A stretch of DNA of 64,000 nt from Symbiodinium natans (GCA_905221605.1 CAJNDS010002158.1:434001-498000), one strand, 5' to 3'. Positions 10,087 through 21,238 are shown, counted from the first letter of the stretch. The notes: generated by a model not told the origin, from the letters alone. A program made the numbers and translations.

Positions 10087-10348
10087 ATGTTGGAAACCTT
10101 GACATAAACTGAGCGGCTGGGCTCCTTGCCAACATCTTATTTTTCAGTCATAGCCACAATTTGTTTGCAAAGGGTTTTTTTTTGGGGGGGGGAGCGCCGT
10201 GGTTGAGATGCTTTCAAAGACCTTTGAAGCTAAAACCAGTTCCGTCTTATGAACATCCCGGACGGGTTGGTTCTTTAGACCTTCTTAAGTTATCTGAAAA
10301 GTTACACTTGAATCTTACAGCCCGCAGATTTTTGAAATCCTTTCAATC

Positions 10349-10672
10349 ATGCTATGCGTGAATGCCGAAGCAAATTTCGGGGCTTGCGCAGAACAAAAAA
10401 TACATGGGTTGTGCGTCCGCAGCATTTCGGCATGGAGACCATTTCCACTTGTCGGAGCCGCTGTAGCCATGGGCAGGGACCTTACTCTTGATGCGGTGTG
10501 GCCTGTTGGTCTGCTCGCACGTCAGCGTTCCCGCTGTTTGGTGAAACGTGGGCGTTTCGGAGGCTGCAAAAAAGTTGCGTTTTCGCTGATGGCAAAGGCA
10601 GCGAGACAGAGGAAGCACGCCGTCGGTACCGCAATACGACACTTGGCTTGGAAGGGTTTTCTTGTACCCTGA
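10349..10672 (+). CDS. Hypothetical 107-residue frame
   Basis: ATG at 10349, stop at 10670-10672. It contains a moderately hydrophobic segment (AWRPFPLVGAAVAMG) preceded by a pyrimidine-poor AG at 10420-10421. A 127-codon minus frame overlaps it, so coding status is doubtful. Confidence 0.25.
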   Translation: MLCVNAEANFGACAEQKIHGLCVRSISAWRPFPLVGAAVAMGRDLTLDAVWPVGLLARQRSRCLVKRGRFGGCKKVAFSLMAKAARQRKHAVGTAIRHLAWKGFLVP

Positions 10673-11400
10673 CCACCTCAACCTTAAACCCGAAATCTGA
10701 TTCCTACTATTTGCCCTGAAGGCTTGCTCCTTCAACTCTAAATAAGTTCTGGGTCAAGAACTCCTTCCGGAGCTGAGGAGCAGCAAAAGAATCCCACGAA
10801 TGGGGATGATGAAGCTTAGGGACGCCCGACGCTTTAATTCTTTGGAGTGGACGGACTCCGTTTGCGGCACCGGGAATACTCCTGAAAACCCGGAGCCATA
10901 AACGCAGCTTTACGCCCATCGCATGCCACAAACAGCTGCCAAGTCTAACGCGGAACATCCCAAACTTGACATTATGTTAAGCCGTAAGACGAGACGTAAC
11001 CAAAAACGGGGCATTGCGGGTTTAGGGTCTGGGCGTCTGGGCTTTCGGGTTTATGCCAGTTTTGAAGTGAACCCCCTGTTTTGAAATGGGCTGGTGCTTG
11101 TGAGGTGGAGCCTGGACGAAACAACCCGTGGCTAGGGTTTAGGCTTCCCCCACATCCCGATGCATGTACGCGACCGTAGTGCTCACCCCGAGGCTGTTCG
11201 ACCGCGAGGCAGGGGCGTGCTCGGGGTTCTTGGTTTGATTGTAGGGGGTTACAAAGCGGGGTTTGATGTTATAAACATAGTCTGACAGACATTAGATCTA
11301 ATTCCAAAAACTAACCCCCTAAACTCCTTAAGCCACTCAAACCCCCACAAACCCCCCAAACCCTCAGAACCCCCCGAACCCCCTGAACCCCCTGAACCCC

Positions 11401-11430
11401 CAAGAAGGTACCCCCAATTTCGGAAATCCC
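11401..11430 (-). mobile_element. TIR element end fragment
   Basis: GGTACCCCCAATTTCGGAAA followed by TCCC is the reverse complement of the left end of the dispersed TIR element. Only the terminus is recognisable. Confidence 0.35.
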
Positions 11431-11459
11431 ACAAGTTTCGATCGGCCGTGTGTTTGCAG

Positions 11460-11515
11460 CCAGGCGAAAGCAGCTGCGAGCCTTTTGGAGCAGGTGGCGC
11501 TGTGGAGGGATGAGG
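11460..11515 (+). CDS. Exon candidate
   Basis: Follows TTTGCAG and precedes a GT. Reads QAKAAASLLEQVALWRDEG, typical soluble-helix composition, while the flanks are heptamer repeats. No family recognised. Confidence 0.35.
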
Positions 11516-11776
11516 GTGTCTGTTTCAAAGGGGCCAAGGGGCCCCTCAAGCCCTTACACCCTATAAACCCTAAACCCTAAAGCCTAAACCCTCTAAACCC
11601 TGCACCTGAAGAGAAGCCCGGGGCCAAGCCGCGAAGCCCGCTTCTGCAGCCGTATTTCTGGGGCTCAGTCTTTAGGCAGTCGGGACCCGCCCATTGTCCC
11701 AAATCCCGAAGCGGGAGAATTTCCTTCCGGGCCCCAAACCCCAATCCCTAAACCCCAAACCCTAAATCCTAAAAAG

Positions 11777-11855
11777 AGACGTGAGGTCCGCCAGTACGTG
11801 GGGCGCTCCGGGAAGTGCCAAGTCACAGATTTCGAGGACCCAGCACACGCTTTTA
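11777..11855 (+). CDS. Exon candidate
   Basis: Island between CCTAAATCCTAAAAAG and a TTTAGGG array. Reads REVRQYVGRSGKCQVTDFED. Unidentified. Confidence 0.35.
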
Positions 11856-11991
11856 AGGGTTTAGGGGTTATGGGTTATGGGTTTAGGGTTTACGGGTTAT
11901 GGGTTATGGGTTTAGGGTTGAGGGTTATGGGTTATGGGTTTGGGGTTTAGGGTATTCCTCCAGGTTTTCATCCAAAACAGTTTGGAGTTCT

Positions 11992-12094
11992 GGGGGTTTC
12001 CGAAGTTTGGGGTTCCTTATTGGGGTCCTTGTTATCAGGGGATTCTACTATTTGGGGTCTATTTTCAGGGGGCCCCCTATTTTCGTAAACACCC
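11992..12094 (+). mobile_element. TIR element copy 2
   Basis: Left end GGGGGTTTCCGAAGTTTGGG, core CCTTATTGGGGTCCTTGTTA, right end CCCCCTATTTTCGTAAACAC. The ends are inverted repeats of each other with a few mismatches. Confidence 0.65.
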
Positions 12095-12565
12095 ATATTG
12101 ACTTAGGGACTGGGTAGGTAACCTTTAGCCTATTTGGTGATATGGAGAACTTCTTTTTTGTAAAAGGTTCACCGTTTTTGGGCTAGGGTATTCAGCCCCT
12201 CAGTTGAGCCCTAAACTCCCAAACCCCTTAAACCCCGAATAAACCCTATAAGCCCTAATCCCGCTTAGACCGAAACCCCCATAAGAACCCCAAGTATGCT
12301 AAGCCCGGAACCACCGAGCTGTGCAAATATTGGGGCCCCGGAGCGGCTTCAGCTTGAGCGTCCGAGGTCCGAGGGCAGGTCAGTCGACGAGGGGTTTTAG
12401 GTTTCCAGGGCTTAGAGGGGCTTTGATTCTCAGGGTTTCGCGGAGGTTTAGGGTTCAGAGTCTTGGACAAACCAGGTTCCGCCCTGCTTTGGGGTCTGTT
12501 CCCTTGAAGGATCGAAGCGGAGTCCTCCATGCCAGGCCCCTTACACCCTCATTCCTTACATCGTC

Positions 12566-12668
12566 ATTTCCCAAAATCCGGGGTATTTACCCCTTTTCTT
12601 ACCCCACATAGAATGGAATCCCCTTGAAGGGACGCCTAAACATGGTACCCTTGTTGTCGTAAACTCCC
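12566..12668 (-). mobile_element. TIR element copy 3 (reverse)
   Basis: On the minus strand: GGGAGTTTACGACAACAAGG, GTACC, then GTCCCTTCAAGGGGATTCC, with a diverged far end near 12566. Core order agrees with the other copies. Confidence 0.5.
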
Positions 12669-12703
12669 ACATCGCCCCCCAACACGTCTGAAACCTGCGG
12701 AGC

Positions 12704-12776
12704 AGGACCTGTGCACGATCCACCATGCTATCAGCAACCTCTTCGAAAGAGTCAAGAGGCCTTTGGGGTTTCAGGC
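12704..12776 (+). CDS. Exon candidate
   Basis: Reads EQDLCTIHHAISNLFERVKR and continues; preceded by GCGGAG. Helical, charged, unidentified. The minus strand is also open. Confidence 0.35.
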
Positions 12777-12930
12777 GTTTGGTCAGCTTTAAGAGACTGA
12801 AGGGCTTAAGTCCAGGCATTCAACAGCCCCAAGAAGCCCCGAAAAACCCTGAACTCCTAAACCCCTGAACCCTAAGTCCTATCTTTGTTTCAGCAGGCTG
12901 AAACATAAAGCCCCAAAATCCTAGACCTTG

Positions 12931-13050
12931 CCCTAAACCCTAAACCCTAAACCCTAAACCCTAAACCCTAAACCCTAAACCCTAAACCCTAAACCCTAAA
13001 CCCTAAACCCTAAACCCTAAACCCTAAACCCTAAACCCTAAACCTTAAAC
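12931..13050 (-). repeat. Telomere-like array (CCCTAAA), about 16 units
   Basis: Near-perfect CCCTAAA heptamers, grading into CCCTGAA, CCCTAAG and CCAAGC variants up to ~13260 and ending at a G19 run (13265-13283). Confidence 0.95.
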
Positions 13051-14159
13051 CCTAAAAACCCTAAACTAAACCTAAACCCTAAACCCTAAACCCTGAACCT
13101 GAACCCTGAACCCTGAACCCCTGAACCCCCTAAAACCCCAAAACCCAACGCCCTAAACCTAAACCCTAAACCCTAACCCTAAACCTAAACCCTAAGCCCT
13201 AAGCCCCAAGCCCTAAGCCCTAAGCCCAAGCCTCAGCCCTCAGCCCTAAACCTGAACCCTTCATGGGGGGGGGGGGGGGGGGGAAATGGCTCTTTGGGCC
13301 ATGGCTTCAGCCTCGGGAGTTGAATCACTTCCTTCAGATGGCAGAGCGGGTCGTTTCTAGGGATCTTGAAGGCTTTGGGTCCAAAGTTCAGGGTTTTAGG
13401 GTTTAAGGTTTAGTTTAGGGTTTAGGATTTAGGATTTCAGATTTAGGATTTAGGATTTAGGGTTTAGGGTTAGGGTGAGGGGGTGTCTAAGCCCTTGTAC
13501 GCACGATGCCCTGAACCCCAAAGCGGAAGCGGCTCATCCCCAGGCCCTACCAAAATCTAGGCTCTAATTGGGAGTTAAGGGTTTAGGGTTTAGGGTTTAG
13601 GGTTTGTGGTTAGGGGTTAGGGGTTTGGAGTTTACGTAAGGTTTGGGGCTCGAACCCGAACGTTTGCGCCTTGCAACCCAAGCCCCAAGCTCTTCAAATC
13701 TCAACCCTGAACCCCAGTGCTTAAAGCCTATGCCCTCGAAATCCAACAACACTAAATCCTTAAAACGGATAAGCCAGAAGGCTAAGGTTTCAACCCTACC
13801 ACCCAAACAACCCAAATCCCCCCTAAATGCCGTAAACCCTAGACCCGATACGCCCAAGCTCCTAAGCCCGAAGCCTTCAACCCACCCCGCCTAAGCTACC
13901 CAAACCCCAAACCTTAAACTCCAAACCCCTAACCCCTAGCCCCAAACCCCTAACCCCTAACCCCTAACCCCAAACCCCAAACCCCAAACCCTAAACCCTA
14001 AACCCTAAACCCTAAACCCCAAACCCCAAACCCTAAACCCTAAATTCTAAACTCCCCACCCTTCAAACGCCAAACCCAGGTTTAGCAGTCTCGAGTCCAT
14101 GCCTCGGGTGTACCGCAACGCTGTCAAGGCCTGGCGAGTCGGTAAAGGGCTCGGGGGTT

Positions 14160-14262
14160 TTTAGAGGTTTAGGGGTTTGGAGGTTTAGAGGTTTAGAGGT
14201 TTAGAGGTTTAGAGGTTTAGAGGTTTAGGGGTTTAGAGGTTTAGAGGTTTGGAGGTTTAGGG
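14160..14262 (+). repeat. Octamer variant array (AGGTTTAG)
   Basis: Repeats of AGGTTTAG, an 8-nt variant of the TTTAGGG unit. Confidence 0.8.
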
Positions 14263-14453
14263 TTTAAGGTTTAGGGCTTTAGGGTTTAGGGTTTAAGGGT
14301 TGAGGGTTGAAGGGTTGATATGTTTTTTTTAGGGTTTAGGGCTCAGGGTTTAGTTTTTTTTTTTCGGTGCAGGGTTTAGGGTTGAGGGGTTTCAGGGTCT
14401 GAGGGGTTTTAAGGTTGAGGGGTTTTGGGGTTGATGGGCTTCAGAAGTTGCAG

Positions 14454-14531
14454 GAACTTAGGACCATGTTTTCTTGGGAACTGCCTCGGCCCAGAAGGAG
14501 CTTGCTGCAATTCTACACATCAAGATCCATG
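14454..14531 (+). CDS. Exon candidate
   Basis: After GTTGCAG. Reads ELRTMFSWELPRPRRSLLQF and continues to TAG. Unidentified; could be chance. Confidence 0.28.
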
Positions 14532-15507
14532 TAGCCCGGCATCTCTGCCCTCGAAACGCGTGCGGCGCACGCGAGTCGTGTAGAACCTTCGTTGAGCAGA
14601 AGAAAACGCCGCATCCCAACTTTGCCAACCCGGGGCCCAGCGTATGCAACTAGTACCCGCTTCAGGTTGAAGGTACTAAACCCTGAACCTTGAACCCTAA
14701 ACCCTCAACCCTAAACCCTAAACCCTAAACCCTAAACCCTAAACCTTGAACCCTAAACCCTCAACCCTCAGCCCTTTGTTGAAATCCCTCTCCAGGCCCA
14801 CGAAGCCCGGGAAGGTGCTTTCTTGCTTCGTATGTGCTCCGGTCGGAAGCTTGTGTAAGCACTGCTTTTCCGCGCCCAACGTTAGGAACCAAAGAGGTCC
14901 CCCCCTAACTCGACCCTGAAAGCCCCCAAAACCCCGACAGACTGCAAAACGCCAGGCTGCGAACATCGAGAGGCCGGGTCCCGCCCGATGTTAGGAGCGC
15001 CTAGCTCCTGACCCTCAGAAAATGCCGAGGAACTAGCCCGGTGGTCGTAATTCGGGTTTGGGGGGTTTCGAGTTGGGTTTAGAGTTTAGACAGGGGGGCT
15101 CTCGGCTGAGTTGGTCCGCCACCTGGGTCAGATCTTCCAAAAGAAGGGCTTCGGGTTTAGGGTTTAGGACTAGGGTTTCGGGTTGGGATCAAGGTTTTAG
15201 GGTTTAGGGATCTCGGGCTTATACAGGGGTTTAAGATGGTTTAGGGCTTGATGAGGGTTTGGAATTTAGGCCTCGGGGCTGTCTTTCAGGGTTTAGGTTT
15301 CGGGGCTCAGGGATGTTGAGCCTCCAGGGGGCCGCTCGAGCCCTGTGTCAGAGCTAAGCCCTAAACCCTAAAACCCTAAAACCCTAAAACCCTAAACCCT
15401 AAACCCTAAACCCCAAACCCTAAACCCCAAACTCTAAACCCTAAACCCTATTCCCTGGACCCTGGACCCCTGAACATGCATCAGCCCTAAGCATTTCCCG
15501 TTTGCAG

Positions 15508-15565
15508 GCCAGCGGGCGAAGCCGTGCCGACCTCAGCCCAAAAAAGAGCTTGCGAATGGCTGGAG
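15508..15565 (+). CDS. Exon candidate with canonical splice sites
   Basis: TTTGCAG acceptor and GGAG|GTAAGG donor enclose 58 nt reading ASGRSRADLSPKKSLRMAG. Among the cleaner splice contexts of the left domain. Confidence 0.45.
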
Positions 15566-15763
15566 GTAAGGCTGGGACCCCTGGAATCCTCCAGAATCTT
15601 CCGACCAGAATCTCTTACAGTTTGGGTTTAGGGTTCGGAAACCCTAAACCCTAAACCCTAAACCCTAAACCCTAAACCCTAAACCCTAAACCCTAAAACC
15701 CACAGCCCTAAGCCCTAAACCACCCGAAGTACCTAAGCCCTCTCAGCCCCTCGGCCATTAAAG

Positions 15764-15814
15764 ATCCAAACCCGGTGCTGAACTCGTTGCCGTGCATGAG
15801 CCGTACTTTTCTGG
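15764..15814 (+). CDS. Exon candidate whose donor abuts a telomere-like array
   Basis: Reads SKPGAELVAVHEPYFSG. The putative donor GTAACCCTAAACCC runs straight into the array at 15816. An alternative frame is also open. Confidence 0.35.
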
Positions 15815-15815
15815 G

Positions 15816-15949
15816 TAACCCTAAACCCTAAACCCTAAACCCTAAACCCTAAACCCTAAACCCTAAACCCTAAACCCTAAACCCTAAACCCTAAACCCTA
15901 AACCCTAAACCCTAAACCCACAGCCCTAAACCCTAAACCCTAAACCCTG
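15816..15949 (-). repeat. Telomere-like array (CCCTAAA), about 15 perfect units plus variants
   Basis: Perfect CCCTAAA heptamers up to ~15920, then a CCCACAG interruption and four more units. Confidence 0.95.
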
Positions 15950-16133
15950 TACAAAGTTGTGGCCATCATTGGCCAGGCATCGTGAGGCAGCAGCCACTTT
16001 CACGAACACAACTCTTGAGGCCAGGCATGCAGCTGCTGCGCCCGCCCAGCGGGGCGTCTCGCTTCATTTCGACTGGAGAAAACTTTTTTCCAAGGATGAA
16101 GTGCAGTCGAGGGCCGCCGGAGTTGCTCGTGGG
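15950..16133 (+). CDS. Exon candidate
   Basis: Contains GVSLHFDWRKLFSKDEVQSR in an island directly right of an array. The exact start is unclear; the exon may begin after CTTGAG at ~16019. Several frames are open here, so assignment is tentative. Confidence 0.35.
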
Positions 16134-16171
16134 TGTGAAACTGGGTGTGAAGCCCGATGTGGTGTTCACCC

Positions 16172-16400
16172 ACAGGGACTTTGACCGGCGGATTAATCTG
16201 TCCACTGGAGCGCAGATCACCTGGAGGCAGTCAGAGTTGGGCAAGGCGGGTGGTGACCCCCAATCGGGCTATCATGGACGAAGTGTTGGAACATCTTGGG
16301 ATGCAGCCTTACAAAGCCTCAGTCTTGAACCCTAACACCGAGGATGATGCGCAGCTCCTGATCTTGCAGGGTACCAACGACCTGGAGGACTGGATGGCGT
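16172..16400 (+). CDS. One or two exon candidates
   Basis: After CACCCACAG reads DFDRRINLSTGAQITWRQSE. In another frame from ~16270 reads MDEVLEHLGMQPYKA, then LILQGTNDLEDWM. The last motif resembles the QGT-DW strand of class-3 lipases, a weak by-eye similarity. Confidence 0.35.
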
Positions 16401-17022
16401 ATGGGGTTTTCAGAGACCGTTGTGGGGTTGGGCTTGTTGATGTTGCTCTTTGGAGTTGTGTGTTTTTTCAAGCCTTTTCCCGGCCTTCCAGGCTAGAATC
16501 TTACAAGGGAGCCGAGAAAGACCTCTCCCAAAAACCGTGCCGCCGCAGGATCCTCCGTCAGAGACGGTGTTGGACCTCACCCCGCCATGGCTTCCCAGAG
16601 ACGGGGAGAAGAAGGGGGGCGGAGGAGGACAAGAGGGTGTTGTGTAGTTGTTCTTCAACTTGGGCTTTGGCAGGCAGGAGCTCTGCAAAGGTTTACGCAT
16701 CTTTCGCCAAGGTGCTTTGGGGCATCCTCACATGTTTGAAGGCATTCTATGTTTTGAAGGCATTTCTATTCCAGAATCCCCTCTGTTGAGCCACCCCTAA
16801 AACATATCCCCAGAATCGCTTGGAGGCCCCTCACCTTCCTAAACCATCTGAACCCCAAATCCAAGCCATGCCCTAAACCTACTGGCTCAGAATAGGTACC
16901 TTCTAATAGGTATCTTCTGCTTTGAACTTGGGTGTGTGTTGCAGCCCCCCAGAAGATGCAGGGTGGATCAACCTCCATGGCGCGTTGTAAGGTTTGCGGA
17001 TAGGTTTAGGGTTCCGGGTTCA

Positions 17023-17120
17023 GGGTTTAGGGTTATTCGGGTTTAGGGTTTAGGGTTTAGGGTTTAGGGGGTTAGGGTTTAGGGTTTAGGGTTTAGGGTT
17101 TAGGGTTTAGGGTTTAGGGC
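17023..17120 (+). repeat. Telomere-like array (TTTAGGG)
   Basis: About 13 TTTAGGG units, opposite in orientation to the arrays at 12931 and 15816. Confidence 0.95.
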
Positions 17121-17158
17121 GAGCCACACCCTAAAAGCCTAAAAGCCGACAAGCAGAG

Positions 17159-17227
17159 GTCGGCTCCGCTGTTTGACCTGGTGCGCAAGGTTCCGGAAGT
17201 GTCGATGGAGGAGCCGCGGCCAGGGAC
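17159..17227 (+). CDS. Exon candidate with GTGAGG donor
   Basis: Reads SAPLFDLVRKVPEVSMEEPR after AGAG; ends GGGAC|GTGAGG. The apparent TGA stop is inside the donor. The following intron begins with TIR element copy 4. Confidence 0.5.
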
Positions 17228-17231
17228 GTGA

Positions 17232-17343
17232 GGGGGCTTCCGAAGCGAGGGTACCGTGGGTACCTTATTGGGGGTCCTTCTGAAAAGGGAATCCGAGATA
17301 TGTAGGGGCTGATTCTAGGGGTCCCCAATTTTCGTAAACCCCC
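17232..17343 (+). mobile_element. TIR element copy 4
   Basis: Left end GGGGGCTTCCGAAGCGAGGG, core GGTACCTTATTGGGGGTCC, right end GTCCCCAATTTTCGTAAACC. It lies 4 nt after a GTGAGG donor, so it appears to sit at the start of an intron. Confidence 0.65.
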
Positions 17344-17676
17344 ATACAAGAACCAGAACTTTCTCGTTTCTTTTGGGGAAATAAAGATGTTGCCCGGAGA
17401 CCTTTGGGGTACTCGGAGGACTTTCGGGGTTGGGAGTTGAGGGGGGGCCGGGTGGGTTTGCGAGTTGAGGGGGTATAGGGGTGTTGTGGAGGTGGAGCGT
17501 TTAGGAGTCAGGATCGAACCTAAACCCAAACCCTCAACTCCCCTAATCTTGCTGAAGCCTCCCTAAGCCCTAAGCTCTCTAAGCCTAAACCCTATAAGCC
17601 GCCCTAAGCCCTGTAAGCCTTAAGCCCTACGCTCAATGCCCTCAACCCGAAGCCCTAAACCTCGCGAGTCTTTCAG

Positions 17677-17738
17677 GATCTCTGCCGCAACGTGGCAATT
17701 CCACAGCAGAGACTGGATCTAAGGGACCGGCTTTCAGG
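17677..17738 (+). CDS. Exon candidate
   Basis: CTTTCAG acceptor; reads DLCRNVAIPQQRLDLRDRLS; a GT follows. Unidentified. Confidence 0.45.
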
Positions 17739-17877
17739 GTGACAGGGAGAATCCAAGGTGAAGCCCGTAAAGCCCTAAACCCCTAAAGCCCCCAAAAGCC
17801 CTCGATATTGGAGGACTTCGGGCTTAGGGCATAGGGCCTAGGGTTTAGGGTGCAGGGTTAAGGTTTACAGCGTGCAG

Positions 17878-18070
17878 TGGCGTCTTGGCCCTGGCTCTGG
17901 GTTCGGTTGGAGACTTTGTCGTGGGATTGACAGCCTGAGCACAGCAGAGCATGCCTCGTTCATAGGCCTCATATCCCTTCAATCCAGGATTCAGGGTCTC
18001 AGAACCCTCAAATTTTGTAAGAAACAGGGGCTCTTGGTGGCTGGGATCCTGTTCGGGGTCGCCCGACAGC
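17878..18070 (+). CDS. Exon candidate
   Basis: GCGTGCAG acceptor; contains DSLSTAEHASFIGLISLQSR and LLVAGILFGVARQQQ. The right boundary is unclear. Confidence 0.35.
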
Positions 18071-18201
18071 AGCAACCCTGAACCCCAATGCGCGGCTTCT
18101 TTTGGGGTGTTTAGGATGGTTTAGGAGGGCGGTTTAGGGGAGTTTAGGGGAGGTTTAGGGGGGTTTTAGGGATTGAGTGCTTTGGGGGTAGGGGTTTGTA
18201 G

Positions 18202-18349
18202 GGAGAGCTGTCCATTCGTCTCCTGCACCGCCTGGCCATGAGCTTCTGGATAAAGCACGTTATGTCCCCGCACACAACCCAAGAAGCCACAGCCACCTTG
18301 ACCCCCACACTTCGAGCCCTGACTCCCCTCGACATTAAAGAGGGCCAGG
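18202..18349 (+). CDS. Exon candidate, 49 codons
   Basis: After TTTGTAG reads GELSIRLLHRLAMSFWIKHV, then MSPHTTQEATATLTPTLRAL; a GT donor follows CAGG at 18350. The long open frame and balanced residues make it one of the better islands in the left domain. Confidence 0.45.
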
Positions 18350-19179
18350 GTCAAGAACCCTTGAGGTTTTGTTAAGATCCAGGCTGAAAGTTGACCTCAC
18401 TTTCACCCATCCCTACGGGCCAAAAAAGCCCCTAAACTCCCCAAGCTACCCTAAGCTGGCCCAAACCCCTAAGCCCTAAGCCCTAAGCCCTAAACCCTAA
18501 ACCCAAAGCCCTAAACCCTAAGCCCTAAGCCCCAAGCCCTAAACCCTAAGCCCTAAACCCTAAAGCCTAAACCCGAAAGCCATGCCTCTGATGGCTTTCC
18601 GGGTGCTGCCGGGCCTTTTCTGGCTGCTGGGTGAAGCCCCCGCGGCCCCAGCGGCCTCCCCGCCCTGGCTGCCGGCAGAGGCAGGGTCTGCTTGGGACCC
18701 TCTCCCACTTGTATGGCTATGTTAAAAGTATTACTGCTATCTTGAGTATCATGGTCATTCTTGTTGTTATTGCGATTTTTATTACTTCAATTTTGATTGG
18801 TATCATGATTATGCTTGTTTAGGGGGCATTTGAGGGGTGGGCACAGGAACGGCTAGCCGAAACGAACGAACTGCCATACCGAGCCCACCGGAAATCCTAC
18901 ACCGAAAGCCTGTTGCAAAAGCGCCTAAGGACCGAAAGGCCTTCCCGCTCGCACCCCCCCTCCCTTAAGACCACAGAACCAAAGCCTACAGGCCCCAAAC
19001 CCTACGCCCTGAGCTCTAACCCCTAAGCCCTAAGCCCAGCCCTAAACCCTAAACCCTAAACCCTAAGCCCTAAACCCTAAGCCCTAAACCCTAAACCCTA
19101 AACCCTAACCCCTAAACCCTAAACCCTCAGCCCCAGGCCCTAAGCCCTGAACTCCGAACGAGAGAAACCGAGCTCCGAG

Positions 19180-19254
19180 GATGGCGCTGCTTCACTGGAG
19201 ATGAAGTGGCCTCCTTCGCGGAGGGCGCGGAGTAACCGGGTGTCGCGGCTGCGT
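19180..19254 (+). CDS. Exon candidate
   Basis: Follows CTCCGAG; reads DGAASLEMKWPPSRRARSNR. Basic, unidentified. Confidence 0.35.
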
Positions 19255-19471
19255 TGGGGTCTGGGGTTTCGGGTTTAGGGTTTAGGGTTTAGGGTATAGG
19301 GTTTAGGGTTTAGGGGTTGGGGTCTGAGTTCTGGGTTTAGGGCTTCGGGTGCTTGTCTTTCAAGGTGTCAGGCTTTGAAGGTACGAATGCAGCGCAATGC
19401 ACTTGGGTCGGTGGGGAGAAGTTCAGGGCCTCCAAACCTGGGGCATCCCTGGAAGCCTCAGCCTGTGGTGG

Positions 19472-19545
19472 AGGTTTAGGGTTTAGGGTTTAGGGTTTAG
19501 GGTTTAGGGTTTAGGGTTTAGGGTTTAGGGTTTAGGGTTTAGGGT
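19472..19545 (+). repeat. Telomere-like array (TTTAGGG)
   Basis: Ten perfect TTTAGGG units. Confidence 0.95.
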
Positions 19546-19814
19546 GAGGAGGTGGGGATGTGATTTATTTGTCATGTTTCGGTCAATCTCCGAGTTCTCG
19601 AAGGCGGGTCTACGTGGGATTGTGGGTTTGTGGTGGTTTTCATGATTTCATGTCACATGTGTCGTGCGAGGTGATGAAATTGCGGTACCCTGCAAAAAAC
19701 AACTTCATTCCCAGGTCAATGTCACCGTGTTTCTCACTGATGCTCCTCGGCACAAGGATGCAGCATCGGGTGACTGGATTAGGATGTTTAGGACGTGTTT
19801 GGTCGTGCAGCTAG

Positions 19815-19994
19815 TATGACGTTCTCTCGAGCCTGAAGGCTTCAGTTCTTGCAACTTCATCCGAAATCCGAATTCTCAAGCTCTCTGACATGTCAAAGGT
19901 ACACAGCTTTGATGAGCCTGAGGGGCAGATAGCTGTCTACGCCTTCATGAAGCTCTGGTGGCGCCTTCCTCGGCATTGGACCACGGGCCTCTAA
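19815..19994 (+). CDS. Terminal exon of an unidentified gene upstream of the PCP array
   Basis: After GCAGCTAG an open frame of 59 codons runs to TAA at 19992-19994 (KLSDMSKVHSFDEPEGQIAV, then YAFMKLWWRLPRHWTTGL). This is the longest stop-terminated exon-like frame in 11-20 kb and probably closes the gene whose exons are listed before it. Family unknown. Confidence 0.45.
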   Translation, partial: YDVLSSLKASVLATSSEIRILKLSDMSKVHSFDEPEGQIAVYAFMKLWWRLPRHWTTGL

Positions 19995-19999
19995 TCATA

Positions 20000-21060
20000 A
20001 ACCCTTAGCCCTAACGCGCCGGCCTTTTTTGTCACTTCTGTTGCTCGCCTTAAAGCGCTTTGGGCCTCCCACCACACCCTTAAGGCTTAGCTCGGTCGCA
20101 AGACTGGCTTGGGGTTAATGTTCCGCAGTCCTGCCAAGGCTCAGAGACATCTAGGCCAGGGAACTGTAGCCTCGGCAAGATTTTGCCACACCTTGGTCAT
20201 TCTGATGAGTCTGGTTGCTCGATGAGAAAGGCCTTTCGGCCCGGGAGTCCCGAACAGTTTCTGGGTTTTTGCGGCTTCCAGGCCAAGAAAACGTGCCTGA
20301 GCAGAAGCCTCGAAGTAGTGTGGAACGTCCCTGGATGTGGCAGAAGAGTTCTCAAGTCTCAAGGATTGGATTCGCACTTTTTCGGCTTGGCTGGCTTGGG
20401 GTTTGCCTAGCTTCGGCTTGGTTTGTGTTCACTGGCAAGGTGAGCCCTGAACCTCCCAACTCCACGAGGTCATTGATCTGGATCGTGGTCTTTTGGGGCA
20501 CTGTACATAGCAAAGGGACGCGAGAAAGGGACCGTAGCTCAGCAAGCTGATGTTGTAGATGCTATGCTGTCAGAATCTGAGTTTGAGGTGAGGGTCGGAT
20601 CATCGAGTCAGTGCCAGACGCGAGGTTTAAGTAAAGAGGAGCATTCCCTTCTCCGGTGGCTTTATCCAAGGCTCCGGCAAAAAGGGGAAGGGGGGGGGGG
20701 TCACCATGAGACCCAGATTGACTGAGGCATCCGAATCCAAGCCCAAAAAACGAAGACAACCCTAAACCCGAAACCCTAAACCCTAAACCCTAAACCCCAA
20801 ACCCCAAACCACCCCCAAATAAGCCCAGGAGGGACACTCGCTGGCATCAGGCGATGCAGAGCAAGGCTGGTAGGGTCCTTAGGGTTTAGGGTTTAGGGTT
20901 TAATAATACTTGGAGGTTCAGGGTACCAATTGTAACTGTGCTTGTAAGCCCCCCAAGTCCTCTACGTATGTTATAAGTAGATTTAGAATTAGGCTTATGC
21001 GTACCCATGAGCCTCCAAGTAGAGGTTCAGGGTTCAGGGTTTCGGCTGGTCGCGTTGTGC
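20000..21060. other. Intergenic stretch before the PCP array
   Basis: Contains short CCCTAAA/TTTAGGG runs (20760-20810, 20880-20902) and overlapping short frames on both strands without motifs. No gene called. Confidence 0.4.
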
Positions 21061-21238
21061 AACTTATGCAACAGCTTGAGTTTTGTGTCCGGGCCCTTGA
21101 GAAAACCCGCGATGCTGCCCGCGCTTTCACACTTAGTCCGTCTGGGTTGTGTCATTTGTGCCCTGAAGACTCTGATCGGGAGCATCTTTGGCTTTGCACA
21201 TACTCTTGACCAAGACTTGTCCTCTTGCTCTCTTGCGA

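Larger units (their letters stand above)
10980..21060. repeat. Telomere-like heptamer mosaic, left domain
   Basis: Dozens of short arrays of CCCTAAA or TTTAGGG with variants (CCCCAAA, CCCTAAG, CCCTGAA) separated by 50-400 nt islands. Orientation switches repeatedly. The islands carry exon-like frames listed separately. Known: TTTAGGG is the telomere repeat reported for dinoflagellates. These arrays are interstitial here. Confidence 0.9.

Noticed and set aside
12931-13260. A true chromosome end
   Set aside because: Arrays are short, interstitial, degenerate and switch orientation, with genes on both sides of each array.
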